NCBI RefSeq assembly: GCF_010614805.1
Contig: NZ_JAAFZC010000001.1
Span: forward strand, 62,001 to 126,000
Length of the DNA stretch: 64,000 nt
Direction: 5' to 3'
DNA from: Pseudooceanicola aestuarii
GTDB taxonomy: Bacteria; Pseudomonadota; Alphaproteobacteria; Rhodobacterales; Rhodobacteraceae
The notes under the pieces were generated by a model that did not search any database, was not told the DNA's origin, and worked only from the letters and a program-made list of their open reading frames with translations. How positions within the stretch are numbered: the stretch's first letter is position 1; every line of letters starts with the position of its first letter. Positions 25,328-35,535 of the stretch are shown here, piece after piece. Position numbers and translations under genes: made by a program.

Positions 25328-26704
25328 ATGTCAAAGAACAATTTTACCCGTCGCGGATTGATGAAGACCGGTGCCATTGGCGGTGCCGGCCTCGCCGTGC
25401 CGACGATCTTCACCAGCAATGTCTGGGCCGCTTCGCACACCGGATTCACCAACGCCCCGCAGGGCGACACCGTGACCCTGGGCTTCAACGTACCGCAGAC
25501 CGGCCCCTATGCCGACGAGGGCGCGGATGAGCTGCGCGCCTTCCAACTGGCGGTGGAGCACCTGAACGGCGGCGGCGATGGCGGCATGATGCAGACCTTC
25601 AGCAGCCAGAAGCTGCAAGGCAACGGCATCATGGGCAAGAAAGTTGAATTCGTCACCGGCGACACGCAGACGAAATCCGATGCCGCCCGTGCCTCTGCCA
25701 AGTCGATGATCGAGAAGGACGGCGCGGTGATGATCTCCGGCGGGTCGTCCTCGGGCGTGGCCGTGGCGGTGCAATCGCTCTGCCAGGAGGCGGGCGTGAT
25801 CTTCATGTCCGGGCTGACCCATTCCAACGACACCACCGGCAAGGACAAGAAGGCCAACGGCTTCCGCCACTTCTTCAACGCCTACATGTCCGCCGCCGCC
25901 CTCGCCCCCGTGCTCGAAAGTCTTTATGGCGCGGACCGCAAGGCCTATCACCTGACCGCCGACTACACCTGGGGCTGGACGCAGCAGGAATCCATCCAGG
26001 CCGCCTCCGAGGCGATGGGCTGGGAAACGGTGGAGAACGTGCTGACGCCACTGGCGCAGACCGACTTCTCCTCCTACATCGCGCCGGTCCTGAATTCCGG
26101 CGCCGACGTTCTGGTCCTGAACCACTACGGCGGGAACATGGTCAACTCCCTGACCAACGCGGTGCAGTTCGGCCTGCGCGACAAGGAGGTCAACGGCAAG
26201 AACTTCGAGATCGTCGTGCCGCTGTATTCCGAACTTATGGCCCGTGGCGCGGGCGCCAACATCAAGGGCATCCCCGGCTCCCAGAACTGGGACTGGAAAC
26301 TGGAGAACCAGATGGGCGATCGCTATCGGGGCACAAATGCCTTCGTCCAGTCGTTCGGGGAGAAATACGGCTTCCCGCCCAGCCAGGCGGCGCATACCTG
26401 CTACGCGCAGACGCTGCTTTATGCCGATGCGGTGGAGCGTGCGGGTTCGTTCAATCCCTGCGCCGTGGCAGAGGCGCTGGCCGGGTTCGAATTCGACGGG
26501 CTGGGCAATGGTCCGACGCTCTACCGGGCCGACGACCACCAGTGCTTCAAGGACGTTGTCGTCGTGCGCGGCAAGGAGAACCCGGAAAACGAGTTCGATC
26601 TGGTGGAAATCGTCGAGGTCACGCCGGCCGAACAGGTCACCTATGCCCCTGATCACCCGATGTTCTCGGGCGGGCAGCTGGGGTCGTGCAACCCCGGCGC
26701 CTGA
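25328..26704 (+). CDS. ABC transporter substrate-binding protein, Tat-exported, HAAT type
   Basis: 458 residues. The N-terminus is a twin-arginine signal (FTRRGLMKTGAIGGAGLAVP) with probable cleavage after NVWAAS near residue 35. The mature part is a type I periplasmic-binding fold of the branched-chain amino acid/amide family: VTLGFNVPQTGPYADEGADE, VMISGGSSSGVAVAV and YHLTADYTWGWTQQES. The ligand cannot be named from sequence; this family includes amino acid, urea, amide and carboxylate binders. GGGAGG precedes the ATG. It heads an operon with two permeases and two ATPases, and acetyl-CoA synthetase comes next, hinting at an organic acid. Confidence 0.92.
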   Translation: MSKNNFTRRGLMKTGAIGGAGLAVPTIFTSNVWAASHTGFTNAPQGDTVTLGFNVPQTGPYADEGADELRAFQLAVEHLNGGGDGGMMQTFSSQKLQGNGIMGKKVEFVTGDTQTKSDAARASAKSMIEKDGAVMISGGSSSGVAVAVQSLCQEAGVIFMSGLTHSNDTTGKDKKANGFRHFFNAYMSAAALAPVLESLYGADRKAYHLTADYTWGWTQQESIQAASEAMGWETVENVLTPLAQTDFSSYIAPVLNSGADVLVLNHYGGNMVNSLTNAVQFGLRDKEVNGKNFEIVVPLYSELMARGAGANIKGIPGSQNWDWKLENQMGDRYRGTNAFVQSFGEKYGFPPSQAAHTCYAQTLLYADAVERAGSFNPCAVAEALAGFEFDGLGNGPTLYRADDHQCFKDVVVVRGKENPENEFDLVEIVEVTPAEQVTYAPDHPMFSGGQLGSCNPGA

Positions 26705-26724
26705 GCCTTCTGCCTCTCTTGCAA

Positions 26725-26750
26725 GGGCTGCGCGAGAGATCGCGCAGCCC
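26725..26750 (+). terminator. Strong intercistronic hairpin without T-run
   Basis: A perfect ten-base stem GGGCTGCGCG/CGCGCAGCCC with loop AGAGAT lies between the binding-protein gene and the first permease gene. It has no T-run, so it is more likely an mRNA-stabilising or partial read-through structure that keeps binding protein in excess of the permease, as is common in binding-protein-dependent transporters. Confidence 0.6.
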
Positions 26751-26822
26751 ATCACGCCCCCCGGTGCCATGTCCTGACACCCCGGGCGGATTGCATCCCT
26801 TCGACAACCCAAGGTGGGGACC

Positions 26823-27854
26823 ATGGACGCCATAATCCTTCAAATTCTGAACGGGCTCGACAAGGGGTCGGCCTATGCGCTGATCGCTCTGGGCCTGACA
26901 CTCATCTTCGGCACGCTGGGGGTGGTCAATTTCGCCCACGGCGCGCTGTTCATGATCGGTGCCTTCTGCGCTGTCACGGTGAACAAGCTGCTGTCGCTCA
27001 GCTTTGTGACCCTCGATCCCAGCAAGAAGGACTTTCTCGGCAATCCGACGAAGATCCTCACCCCCTATGTGGAGAAATGGTTCGGTCCCGAGGTGGGCGC
27101 GGCGATCATCGACTGGTCGGTGCCCCTGTCCATCCTGTTCGCCATCCCGATCATGATCGCCATCGGCTTCATCATGGAACGCGGGCTGATCAAGCATTTC
27201 TATCGCCGTCCCCATGCCGACCAGATCCTGGTGACCTTTGGCCTGGCCATCGTGCTGCAAGAGCTGATCAAGCATTACTACGGCGCCAATCCGATCCAGA
27301 CCCCCGCGCCGGATGCGTTCCGCGGGTCGTTCGATTTCGGCCAGCTGCTGGGTTTTGATCCCAACGTGATCATCTACCCCTACTGGCGCCTGGTCTATTT
27401 CGCCTTTGCCGCCGTGGTCATCGGCGGGGTCTTCGCCTTCCTGCAATTCACCACCTTCGGCATGGTCGTGCGCGCCGGCATGGCGGACCGCGAGACGGTG
27501 GGCCTGCTGGGCATCAACATCGACCGGCGGTTCACCATCATGTTCGGCCTGGCCGCCGCCGTCGCCGGGCTGGCGGGGGTGATGTACACGCCGATCAATT
27601 CGCCGAATTATCACATGGGCATGGATTTCCTTGTCCTCAGCTTCGTCGTGGTGGTCGTGGGTGGCATGGGGTCGCTTCCCGGCGCCGTGGCGGCCGGGTT
27701 CCTGCTGGGCATCCTGGAAAGCTTTGCCTCCATGAACGAGGTCAAGGCCCTGATTCCCGGCATCGACCAGATCATCATCTACGTCGTCGCCATCGTCATT
27801 CTGCTTGCCCGTCCGCGCGGCCTTCTGGGTCGCAAGGGCGTGATGGAGGACTAA
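26823..27854 (+). CDS. ABC transporter permease, LivH-like
   Basis: 343 residues, eight or so membrane helices. It opens ILQILNGLDKGSAYALIALG and has the LTLIFGTLGVVNFAHGA motif of LivH proteins, then the cytoplasmic coupling loop VRAGMADRETVGLLGINIDR and VVVGGMGSLPGAVAAGF. It is about 40 residues longer than typical LivH because of an inserted loop near residues 60-95 (DPSKKDFLGNPTKILTPYV). The ATG at 26823 follows AAGGTGGGG. Three bases separate it from the next permease gene. It is one half of the heterodimeric channel. Confidence 0.93.
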   Translation: MDAIILQILNGLDKGSAYALIALGLTLIFGTLGVVNFAHGALFMIGAFCAVTVNKLLSLSFVTLDPSKKDFLGNPTKILTPYVEKWFGPEVGAAIIDWSVPLSILFAIPIMIAIGFIMERGLIKHFYRRPHADQILVTFGLAIVLQELIKHYYGANPIQTPAPDAFRGSFDFGQLLGFDPNVIIYPYWRLVYFAFAAVVIGGVFAFLQFTTFGMVVRAGMADRETVGLLGINIDRRFTIMFGLAAAVAGLAGVMYTPINSPNYHMGMDFLVLSFVVVVVGGMGSLPGAVAAGFLLGILESFASMNEVKALIPGIDQIIIYVVAIVILLARPRGLLGRKGVMED

Positions 27855-27857
27855 TCC

Positions 27858-29069
27858 ATGCTGGGTCTGAACAAGAGAGATTTCCTTACCTTCCTCGTCG
27901 TGGCCGGGTTGCTGGTCTTTGCGCCGGTGATCCTGAACCCGTTCCCCTCCGACAGCGCCATGGCGCAGTTCAACGCGGGCTATCCCGACCTGATGCAACG
28001 GTTCGTGATCTTCGGGATCTTCGCCATCGGCTTCAACATCCTGTTCGGTCTGACCGGATACCTGTCCTTCGGCCATGCCGCGTTCCTGGGGGTGGGATCC
28101 TATTCCGCCGTCTGGATGTTCAAACTGCTGTCGATGAACGTGATCCCGGCCATCCTGCTGGCGATCGTGGTGTCGGGCCTCTTCGCGCTGGTCATCGGCT
28201 ACATCTCCCTGCGGCGAACGGGGATCTATTTCTCCATCCTGACACTGGCCTTTGCGGAGATGTCGTTCCGGCTGGCCTATTCGGTGCTGACGCCGATCAC
28301 CAACGGCGAGACAGGCCTGCAAATCACGCTGAGCGATCCGCGCGTGCTGGGCCAGACCGCGACGGAAGACGGCTCCATCCCCGTGACCAACTTTTTCGGG
28401 GCAGAGATGCGCGGGACAGACACGATGCATTTCGGCGGCTGGGAATTCCAGATCAACACCGGCTACTACTTCAGCGCGGTGGTGATGCTGCTGGCCTTCT
28501 ACCTGGCGATCCGCATCTTCCGGTCCCCCTTCGGGATGATGCTGCGGGCGATCAAGTCGAACCAGACGCGGATGAACTACACCGGGCTGAACACGCGGCC
28601 CTATACCCTGGCGGCCTTTGTCATCTCCGGCATGTATGCCGGGCTGGCGGGGGGGCTGATGGCCTCCATGGATCCGCTGGCCGGGGCGGAGCGGATGCAA
28701 TGGACCGCTTCCGGCGAGGTCGTTCTGATGACCATCCTGGGCGGCGCGGGCACCCTGATCGGGCCGATCCTGGGCGCCGGCTTCATCAAGTATTGCGAGA
28801 ACATCTTCTCCAAGATCAACGAAAGCGTATTGCACGGCTGGTTCTCCTTTCTTCCCGAAGGACTGGAAAACGCGATGGTCTGGATTACCGAGCACTTCGT
28901 GGGTCCGGGCTGGCATCTGACGCTGGGCCTGCTGTTCATGCTGGTCGTCACCTTCCTGCCCGGCGGGCTGGTCGAGGGCGGACAGCGCATCGGGCGGCTG
29001 TTGTCGGGACGCGGGCGCAAAGCCCGGCGCGACGCAGACAAATCCACCCGCAAGTCACCTGCTGAATAA
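27858..29069 (+). CDS. ABC transporter permease, LivM-like
   Basis: 403 residues. The LivM signature is present: [20 protein letters not shown] near residue 57 and the coupling loop [20 protein letters not shown] near 230. [18 protein letters not shown] follows. A large external loop lies near residues 155-200 ([15 protein letters not shown], then [19 protein letters not shown]), longer than in leucine transporters. The C-terminus is basic. It pairs with the LivH-like permease directly before it and is followed after 11 bases by the first ATPase gene. Confidence 0.93.
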   Translation: MLGLNKRDFLTFLVVAGLLVFAPVILNPFPSDSAMAQFNAGYPDLMQRFVIFGIFAIGFNILFGLTGYLSFGHAAFLGVGSYSAVWMFKLLSMNVIPAILLAIVVSGLFALVIGYISLRRTGIYFSILTLAFAEMSFRLAYSVLTPITNGETGLQITLSDPRVLGQTATEDGSIPVTNFFGAEMRGTDTMHFGGWEFQINTGYYFSAVVMLLAFYLAIRIFRSPFGMMLRAIKSNQTRMNYTGLNTRPYTLAAFVISGMYAGLAGGLMASMDPLAGAERMQWTASGEVVLMTILGGAGTLIGPILGAGFIKYCENIFSKINESVLHGWFSFLPEGLENAMVWITEHFVGPGWHLTLGLLFMLVVTFLPGGLVEGGQRIGRLLSGRGRKARRDADKSTRKSPAE

Positions 29070-29080
29070 GGACACCGAAG

Positions 29081-29842
29081 ATGGGAATTCTTGAAGTCAA
29101 GAACGTGGCCAAGCGGTTCGGCGGGCTGAAGGCGCTGACCGACGTGAACCTGTCGATCAAGGAAAACTCCGTTCACGCCATCATCGGGCCGAACGGGGCG
29201 GGCAAGTCCACCCTGCTGAACTGCCTGGTGGGCAAGCTGATCCCCGACACCGGGTCGGTCATGTTCGACGGCCAGTCCGTTTTGGGGCGCAAGCCCTACG
29301 AGATCAACCAGATGGGCATCTCGCGCGTGTTCCAGACTCCGGAAATCTTCGGTGACCTGACGGTGATGGAAAACATGATGATCCCCTGTTTCGCCAAGCG
29401 CGACGGCGCGTTCGAGTTGAACCCCGTCCGTTCCATCGGGTCACAGGCCGATATCCGCGATCAGGCGCTGGCCGTGCTGGAGGACATGCGCCTGCTGGAC
29501 AAGCGGGAGATGCATGCCGCCTCCATGTCCCGCGGGGACAAACGCCGGCTGGAAATCGCCATGTGTCTGGCGCAGGAACCCCGACTTCTGCTGCTGGACG
29601 AACCCACCGCCGGGATGGCGCGGGCCGATACCAACAACACGATCGACCTGCTGAAGGAGATCCGCGACAAACGTGACATCACCACGGTGATCATCGAACA
29701 TGACATGCATGTCGTGTTCTCCCTGGCCGAACGGATCACCGTTCTGGCCCAGGGCACCCCGCTGGTGGAAGACGTGCCGGAGAACATCAAGGGCCACCCC
29801 AAGGTACGCGAAGCGTATCTGGGCGAGGCGCAGGTCGCGTAA
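29081..29842 (+). CDS. ABC transporter ATP-binding protein, LivG-like
   Basis: 253 residues. Walker A is IGPNGAGKSTLLN near residue 37, Walker B is LLLLDEPTAGMA near 170, and the switch His is in TVIIEHDMHVV. The signature region reads SMSRGDKRRLEIAM where most LivG proteins have LSYGQQR, so the usual SGGQ-type core is replaced by SRGD. The LivG-like C-terminal tail is present. In a heterodimeric pair one degenerate signature is tolerated. It lies between the LivM-like permease and the LivF-like ATPase in one operon. Confidence 0.93.
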   Translation: MGILEVKNVAKRFGGLKALTDVNLSIKENSVHAIIGPNGAGKSTLLNCLVGKLIPDTGSVMFDGQSVLGRKPYEINQMGISRVFQTPEIFGDLTVMENMMIPCFAKRDGAFELNPVRSIGSQADIRDQALAVLEDMRLLDKREMHAASMSRGDKRRLEIAMCLAQEPRLLLLDEPTAGMARADTNNTIDLLKEIRDKRDITTVIIEHDMHVVFSLAERITVLAQGTPLVEDVPENIKGHPKVREAYLGEAQVA

Positions 29843-29853
29843 GGAGCAATCAG

Positions 29854-30609
29854 ATGAACGTCAAACCCGACTTCTCCAAGGGCCGGAACCACGCCGAAAC
29901 CGCGCCTGCCTTCCTGTCCGTCTGGAACATGGAAAGCTACTACGGCGAAAGCTACATCGTGCAGAACATCTCCTTCAACGTGCACGAGGGGGAGATTCTG
30001 GCCCTGCTGGGCCGCAACGGTGCCGGCAAGACATCGACCCTGCGGTCCATCGCGCGGATGAACGATCCGCAGGTGACTCATGGCGAGATCTGGCTGGATC
30101 ACCAGCCGCTGCACAAGATGGCCTCGCACGAGGCGGCGCAGGCAGGTATCGGGCTGGTGCCCGAGGACCGTTGCATCATCCCCGGCCTGACGGTGGAGGA
30201 AAATCTGCAACTGGCCCAGATCGCCCCGCCCATCGGCTGGTCGCTGGAGCGGCTCTATGAGCTGTTCCCGCGACTGGGCGAACGGCGCCGCCAGGAGGGC
30301 GTCACCCTGTCGGGCGGCGAACAGCAGATGCTGTCCATCGCCCGCGCGCTGGCCCGCGACATCAAGGTGCTGCTGCTGGACGAACCTTACGAAGGGCTGG
30401 CCCCGGTGATCGTCGACGAGATCGAGAAGACGCTGCGCATCATCAAGGAACAGGGCATCACGACCATCCTGGTCGAACAGAACGCGGTGCGGGCGCTGGA
30501 ACTGGCGGACCGGTCGGTCATTCTGGATACCGGCTCCATCGTGTTCGACGGATCGGCGGCGGAGGTTCTGGGCAATGCCGACCTGCGGGCCGAATACCTG
30601 GCCATCTGA
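29854..30609 (+). CDS. ABC transporter ATP-binding protein, LivF-like
   Basis: 251 residues. Walker A is [19 protein letters not shown], the canonical signature is [16 protein letters not shown], Walker B is [13 protein letters not shown], and the His switch region reads [15 protein letters not shown] as in LivF. It has a slightly longer N-terminus (about 25 residues before the domain) than usual. It ends the transporter operon; acs starts 224 bases further on the same strand. With the preceding ATPase it should form the nucleotide-binding pair. Confidence 0.94.
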   Translation: MNVKPDFSKGRNHAETAPAFLSVWNMESYYGESYIVQNISFNVHEGEILALLGRNGAGKTSTLRSIARMNDPQVTHGEIWLDHQPLHKMASHEAAQAGIGLVPEDRCIIPGLTVEENLQLAQIAPPIGWSLERLYELFPRLGERRRQEGVTLSGGEQQMLSIARALARDIKVLLLDEPYEGLAPVIVDEIEKTLRIIKEQGITTILVEQNAVRALELADRSVILDTGSIVFDGSAAEVLGNADLRAEYLAI

Positions 30610-30833
30610 GCGCAACCCGCCCCCTGCGCGCCGGTGATCCACCGTCCGGCAGGCGCAGATCGGGCCGCGCATCGGGGCCGGCCCGCGACGCAAACCGGGG
30701 TCGAAGCCGCAGGCCGTGGCCCGGCGCCGCGCCGGGTCTGCCACCAAGGTCTGCCCGACGCACCGTCGCCTGCCCTTGCGGGAGGCGTCGCACCGCACTA
30801 CCCATTATCGCGACAATGAAGGAGGGGATTGTC

Positions 30834-32786
30834 ATGACAGATCAGACCTATCCGCCCGCACAGGATTTCACCGACGCGGCCCATGTGGACGCCGAGACAT
30901 ACCGCCGCCGCTACGCGGCCTCCGTCTCGGATCCCGACGCGTTCTGGAAAGAGGAGGCGAACAGCCGCCTGGATTGGATCGAACCGTTCACCAAGGTAAA
31001 GAACACCAGCTTTGCCCCCGGTGAGGTGTCGATCAAGTGGTTCGAGGACGGCGTGCTGAACGTCGCCCACAATTGCATCGACCGCCACCTGGCGACTCGC
31101 GGCGATCAGACCGCGATCATCTGGGAACCGGATGAGCCGGGCGACCCCGCGCTGCACATCACCTACACGGAGCTGCACGAGAAGGTCTGCCGCTTTGCCA
31201 ACGTGCTGCTGGCCCAGGGCGTGATGCGCGGCGACCGGGTGGTGATCTACCTGCCGATGATCCCGGAGGCCGCCTATGCCATGCTGGCCTGCGCCCGCAT
31301 CGGCGCGATCCATTCCATCGTCTTCGCCGGGTTCTCCCCCGATGCGCTGGCCAACCGGATCAACGATTGCGGCGCCAAGGCAGTGATCACCGCCGACACA
31401 GCGCCACGCGGTGGCCGCCGCACCGCGCTGAAATCCAACACCGACGCGGCGCTGCTGCATTGTTCGGACAAAGTGCGCTGCCTGGTGGTGAAACACACCG
31501 GCGACCAGACCACCTGGATCGACGGGCGCGATGTCGATGTGAAGGCCCAGATGGCCGAGGTCGCTCCCGATTGCCCGATCCGTCCGATGGGCGCCGAAGA
31601 TCCGCTGTTCATCCTCTATACTTCCGGCTCCACCGGAAAGCCCAAGGGGGTGGTGCATTCCTCCGCCGGCTACCTGCTTTATGCCGCGATCACCCAGCAG
31701 CTGACCTTCGACTACCACGACGGCGACGTGTTCTGGTGCGGTGCCGATGTCGGCTGGGTCACCGGCCACAGCTACATCATCTACGGACCGCTGGCGAACG
31801 GCGCCACGACCCTGATGTTCGAGGGCGTGCCCACCTATCCCGATGCCGGCCGGTTCTGGCAGGTGATCGAGAAGCACAAGGTGAACCAGTTCTACACCGC
31901 GCCCACTGCCATCCGCGCGCTGATGGGTCAGGGCACTTCCTTTGTTGAGGGGGCGGACCTGTCCACGCTGAAAGTGCTGGGCACAGTGGGGGAGCCGATC
32001 AACCCCGAGGCCTGGACCTGGTACAACGACAATATCGGCAAGGGCCGCCTGCCCATCGTCGATACCTGGTGGCAGACGGAAACCGGCGGTCACATGATCA
32101 CCCCCCTGCCCGGCGCCATTGCCACCAAACCCGGCTCGGCCACCCTGCCGTTCTTCGGGGTACAACCCGTGGTGCTGGATGCACAGACCGGCGCCGAGAT
32201 CACGGAGACCAAGGCCGAGGGCGTGCTGGCCATCCGCGACAGCTGGCCGGGCCAGATGCGCACCGTCTGGGGCGATCACGAGCGGTTCGAGAAGACCTAT
32301 TTCTCCGACTACAAGGGCTATTACTTCGCCGGGGATGGCTGTCGCCGCGATGCGGATGGCTATTACTGGATCACCGGGCGGGTCGATGACGTGATCAACG
32401 TCTCCGGCCACCGCATGGGCACGGCGGAGGTCGAAAGCGCGCTGGTCGCCCATGCCAAGGTGGCCGAAGCGGCCGTCGTCGGTTACCCGCACGAGGTCAA
32501 GGGCCAGGGGATCTACGCCTATGTCACCCTGATGAACGACGCCGAACCCAGCGAGGAGCTGCGCAAGGAGCTGGAGACCTGGGTGCGTACGGAAATCGGC
32601 CCGATCGCCAAGCCCGACCTGATCCAGTGGGCCCCCGGCCTGCCCAAGACGCGGTCCGGCAAGATCATGCGCCGCATCCTGCGCAAGATCGCCGAGAACG
32701 ACTACGGTGCGTTGGGTGACACCTCTACCCTGGCCGATCCCTCGGTGGTGGAGGAGCTGATCGAGAACCGTCAGAATCGGGACTGA
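30834..32786 (+). CDS. acs: Acetyl-CoA synthetase (AMP-forming)
   Basis: 650 residues, full length for Acs, which activates acetate to acetyl-CoA through an acetyl-adenylate in the cytoplasm. Visible marks are [18 protein letters not shown] (ATP grip), [19 protein letters not shown] with the acetate-pocket Trp, [18 protein letters not shown] (hinge), and [17 protein letters not shown] carrying the Lys that is acetylated to switch the enzyme off in relatives. GGAGGGG precedes the ATG at 30834. It follows the ABC operon on the same strand and is the enzyme reason for reading the whole locus as carboxylate use. Confidence 0.98.
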   Translation: MTDQTYPPAQDFTDAAHVDAETYRRRYAASVSDPDAFWKEEANSRLDWIEPFTKVKNTSFAPGEVSIKWFEDGVLNVAHNCIDRHLATRGDQTAIIWEPDEPGDPALHITYTELHEKVCRFANVLLAQGVMRGDRVVIYLPMIPEAAYAMLACARIGAIHSIVFAGFSPDALANRINDCGAKAVITADTAPRGGRRTALKSNTDAALLHCSDKVRCLVVKHTGDQTTWIDGRDVDVKAQMAEVAPDCPIRPMGAEDPLFILYTSGSTGKPKGVVHSSAGYLLYAAITQQLTFDYHDGDVFWCGADVGWVTGHSYIIYGPLANGATTLMFEGVPTYPDAGRFWQVIEKHKVNQFYTAPTAIRALMGQGTSFVEGADLSTLKVLGTVGEPINPEAWTWYNDNIGKGRLPIVDTWWQTETGGHMITPLPGAIATKPGSATLPFFGVQPVVLDAQTGAEITETKAEGVLAIRDSWPGQMRTVWGDHERFEKTYFSDYKGYYFAGDGCRRDADGYYWITGRVDDVINVSGHRMGTAEVESALVAHAKVAEAAVVGYPHEVKGQGIYAYVTLMNDAEPSEELRKELETWVRTEIGPIAKPDLIQWAPGLPKTRSGKIMRRILRKIAENDYGALGDTSTLADPSVVEELIENRQNRD

Positions 32787-32811
32787 CCCGGATCAACGTC
32801 AAGAAAAACGG

Positions 32812-32840
32812 GGGATCGGTGTCAAAACCGGTCCCTTTTT
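32812..32840 (+). terminator. Rho-independent terminator after acs
   Basis: A nine-base stem GGGATCGGT/ACCGGTCCC, with one G-U wobble, closes a six-base loop (GTCAAA) and is followed by TTTTT. It lies 25 bases past the acs stop and closes the operon. Confidence 0.85.
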
Positions 32841-32990
32841 GCCACTTCCGGGCCGGAATCGGCACTGACGTGACGTTCGCCGCAGGAAACCCCGCCATGG
32901 CCCGGGATTCGCTGGAACCCCCCCCCAGGCGCGGGGTTGAGCAGCGAAGCCGAGCCCGCCGCACCCCTGATCCGATGAAGGAGAGAGCCA

Positions 32991-33446
32991 TTGCCCCGAT
33001 CCAATCCCCCTATCCTGGTCGGGCTGGTGACGGCTGCGCTTCTGTGCCTGCCGGCACAATCAAGTCCGGCACGATCCAAGATCCCGTTCAGCATGATACC
33101 CGCGCATCCCGACCTGATGCAGACCCGGGAGGAACAGTCCGAACGGCCGACCATCGCCGCTGACCTGATCGGCACGGATGTGATCACCTCCGGCGGCACC
33201 GAGGTCGGCGAGATCGACCGTATCGTCTTGGTTGACGGCGACGTGATGGCGGTGATCGGAGTGGGCGGCTTCTTCGGTTTTGGCGAAAGCCAGGTGATGC
33301 TGCCGTTGACCGAATTGTCACGCCGCGACAGCCACCTGGAAGCGCCGGGCTACACCTCGGATCAGCTGCGCGCCCTGGGTCGGCGGGAGCCCGCCCACAG
33401 CAAGGCGGTGGACGGTGGAACGCCCGTTTCCGTAGGTTCGTCCTGA
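32991..33446 (+). CDS. Exported PRC-barrel domain protein
   Basis: 151 residues. The N-terminus (ILVGLVTAALLCLPAQSSPA) is a signal peptide or membrane anchor. A PRC-barrel follows: LIGTDVITSGGTEVGEIDRI near residue 59, then GDVMAVIGVGGFFGFGESQV. PRC-barrels occur in photosynthetic reaction centre H subunits and in many small envelope proteins of this order with unknown roles. The start is a TTG at 32991, chosen because AAGGAGAG sits at the right distance and no in-frame ATG is nearby. It stands alone between acs and accB. Confidence 0.8.
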   Translation: MPRSNPPILVGLVTAALLCLPAQSSPARSKIPFSMIPAHPDLMQTREEQSERPTIAADLIGTDVITSGGTEVGEIDRIVLVDGDVMAVIGVGGFFGFGESQVMLPLTELSRRDSHLEAPGYTSDQLRALGRREPAHSKAVDGGTPVSVGSS

Positions 33447-33658
33447 GAGAGCGCGGGCCTGTCCGCGATATTTTCGCGCGCGCCCCACCCAACCGCACCC
33501 GAAATCCGCACCCGACCGCTGCGCCGCAGGCGGGGAGGCTTCACGTCCTCGGGCGCGACGTCTGGACAGTCCTTCCCTCCCCTGCTCTCATCGCATATAA
33601 GCGTCCCGACACAGCGGACAGGGCGCCCCGGACGCGCCATCGCAGCCAGAGGACAAGC

Positions 33659-34153
33659 ATGACGAACGAGACGCACGACGCCGACGTCGCCTTTATCAAG
33701 GCACTGGCAGAACTTCTGCGCAAGAACGATCTGACGGAACTGGAAGTCAAACGGGACTACGGCAAGGATGACAGCCTGAATGTCCGCGTCGCCCGCAAGG
33801 GCGAGACGGCCGTTCAGATCGCGGCCCCCGCCCCGGCGGCAGCGCCCGCGGCCCTCGCCGCCCCCACAGCGGCCCCGACCGCCGCCGCCGCCGCCCCTTC
33901 GGACGATCCCGCGGATCATCCGGGCGCGGTTACTTCGCCCATGGTGGGCACGGTCTACCTGCAACCCGAACCGGGCGCGCCCAGCTTCGTCTCCGTCGGC
34001 AGCCAGGTCTCCGAAGGCGACACCCTGCTGATCGTCGAGGCGATGAAGACCATGAACCACATCCCCGCGCCCCGGTCCGGCACCGTCAAGCGGATCCTGA
34101 TCGAGGACAAGGCCGCCGTCGAATATGGCGCGCCGCTGATGATCATCGAATAG
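33659..34153 (+). CDS. accB: Acetyl-CoA carboxylase biotin carboxyl carrier protein
   Basis: 164 residues. The C-terminal biotinyl domain carries the target Lys130 in [11 protein letters not shown]. It is linked by a long Ala/Pro-rich hinge (about residues 53-88) to an N-terminal dimerisation part. BCCP carries the carboxyl group from biotin carboxylase to the transferase in the first step of fatty acid synthesis. AGAGGACAAGC leads into the ATG. accC follows after seven bases, the standard accBC operon. The carboxyltransferase genes are not in the window. Confidence 0.97.
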   Translation: MTNETHDADVAFIKALAELLRKNDLTELEVKRDYGKDDSLNVRVARKGETAVQIAAPAPAAAPAALAAPTAAPTAAAAAPSDDPADHPGAVTSPMVGTVYLQPEPGAPSFVSVGSQVSEGDTLLIVEAMKTMNHIPAPRSGTVKRILIEDKAAVEYGAPLMIIE

Positions 34154-34160
34154 GCCTGGC

Positions 34161-35507
34161 ATGTTCGAAAAAATTCTGATCGCCAACCGTGGCGAAATCG
34201 CCCTGAGGGTCATTCGCGCCGCGCGCGAGATGGGCATTCGCAGCGTCGCGGTGCATTCCACCGCCGATGCCGATGCCATGCATGTGCGGATGGCGGATGA
34301 AAGCGTCTGTATCGGCCCCCCCGCCGGCGTGGACAGCTACCTGTCCATCCCTTCCATCATCGCGGCCTGCGAAGTCACCGGCGCCCAGGCGATCCATCCC
34401 GGCTACGGCTTCCTGTCGGAAAACGCCGCTTTCGTGCAGATCGTCGAGGATCACGGCCTGACCTTCATCGGCCCGACGGCGGAACACATCCGCGTCATGG
34501 GCGACAAGATCACCGCCAAGGACACCATGAAGGACCTGGGCGTGCCCTGTGTCCCCGGTTCTGATGGCGGGGTGCCCGACCTGGAGGCCGCGCGCCGCAT
34601 CGGTGCGGAAATCGGCTATCCGGTCATCGTGAAGGCCACCGCTGGCGGCGGTGGGCGCGGCATGAAGGTGGCCAAGGACGCCGCCCACATGGACAGCGCC
34701 TTCCAGACCGCCCGGTCAGAGGCCAAGGCCGCATTCGGCAACGATGAAGTCTATATAGAGAAATACCTGACCACGCCGCGCCACATCGAAATTCAGGTGT
34801 TTGGCGACGGCAAGGGCAATGCCGTCCATCTGGGCGAACGCGATTGTTCCCTGCAACGGCGCCACCAGAAGGTGCTGGAAGAGGCCCCCGGCCCCTCCAT
34901 CACTGCCGAGGAACGCGCACAGATCGGCAAGGTCTGCGCCGATGCCGTGGCCCGGATCAACTATTCCGGCGCTGGCACGATCGAATTCCTGTACGAGAAT
35001 GGCGAATTCTACTTCATCGAGATGAACACCCGCCTTCAGGTCGAACATCCGGTGACGGAGGCGATCTTCGGCGTCGACCTCGTGCGCGAACAGATCCGCA
35101 TCGCCGAAGGGCTGCCACTGTCCTTTGCGCAGGACGACCTGACAATCAACGGCCACGCGATCGAGGTTCGGATCAATGCCGAACGCCTGCCGGATTTCGC
35201 GCCCCGCCCCGGCCGCATCACCGCCTTTCATGCCCCGGGCGGGCTGGGCGTACGGATGGACAGCGCGCTGTATGACGGCTATGCGATCCCGCCCTATTAC
35301 GACAGCATGATCGGCAAGCTGATCGTGCATGGCCGGGATCGGGACGAGGCGCTGGCCCGCCTGCACCGCGCACTGGGCGAATTGATCATCGACGGTGTGG
35401 AAAACACCTTGCCGCTGTTCTCCGCCCTGCTGGAAGAGCCGGATATCAGGGCTGGCCAATACAACATTCACTGGTTGGAAAAATGGCTGGAGACCACCTA
35501 CGGGTAG
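34161..35507 (+). CDS. accC: Acetyl-CoA carboxylase biotin carboxylase subunit
   Basis: 448 residues, normal length. An ATP-grasp enzyme that carboxylates BCCP-bound biotin with bicarbonate and ATP. Family marks are [19 protein letters not shown] at the start, [14 protein letters not shown] near residue 80, the ATP loop [15 protein letters not shown] near 157, [13 protein letters not shown], and the metal/catalytic [16 protein letters not shown] near 287. It is co-transcribed with accB and followed by aat, an order conserved in Rhodobacterales. Confidence 0.98.
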   Translation: MFEKILIANRGEIALRVIRAAREMGIRSVAVHSTADADAMHVRMADESVCIGPPAGVDSYLSIPSIIAACEVTGAQAIHPGYGFLSENAAFVQIVEDHGLTFIGPTAEHIRVMGDKITAKDTMKDLGVPCVPGSDGGVPDLEAARRIGAEIGYPVIVKATAGGGGRGMKVAKDAAHMDSAFQTARSEAKAAFGNDEVYIEKYLTTPRHIEIQVFGDGKGNAVHLGERDCSLQRRHQKVLEEAPGPSITAEERAQIGKVCADAVARINYSGAGTIEFLYENGEFYFIEMNTRLQVEHPVTEAIFGVDLVREQIRIAEGLPLSFAQDDLTINGHAIEVRINAERLPDFAPRPGRITAFHAPGGLGVRMDSALYDGYAIPPYYDSMIGKLIVHGRDRDEALARLHRALGELIIDGVENTLPLFSALLEEPDIRAGQYNIHWLEKWLETTYG

Positions 35508-35535
35508 ATCTCCGGCCCGCAAGGGGGACGCCGGG

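Noticed and set aside
26637..28916. 759-codon open frame on the minus strand opposite the transporter permeases
   Set aside because: It is an antisense shadow of two well-recognised permease genes; its product is His/Asp/Gly-rich nonsense with no domain and no ribosome binding site.
25328..30609. Straight annotation as a leucine transporter (livJHMGF)
   Set aside because: The HAAT family covers many ligands. The Tat signal, inserted permease loops, altered LivG signature and neighbour acs argue against assuming leucine.
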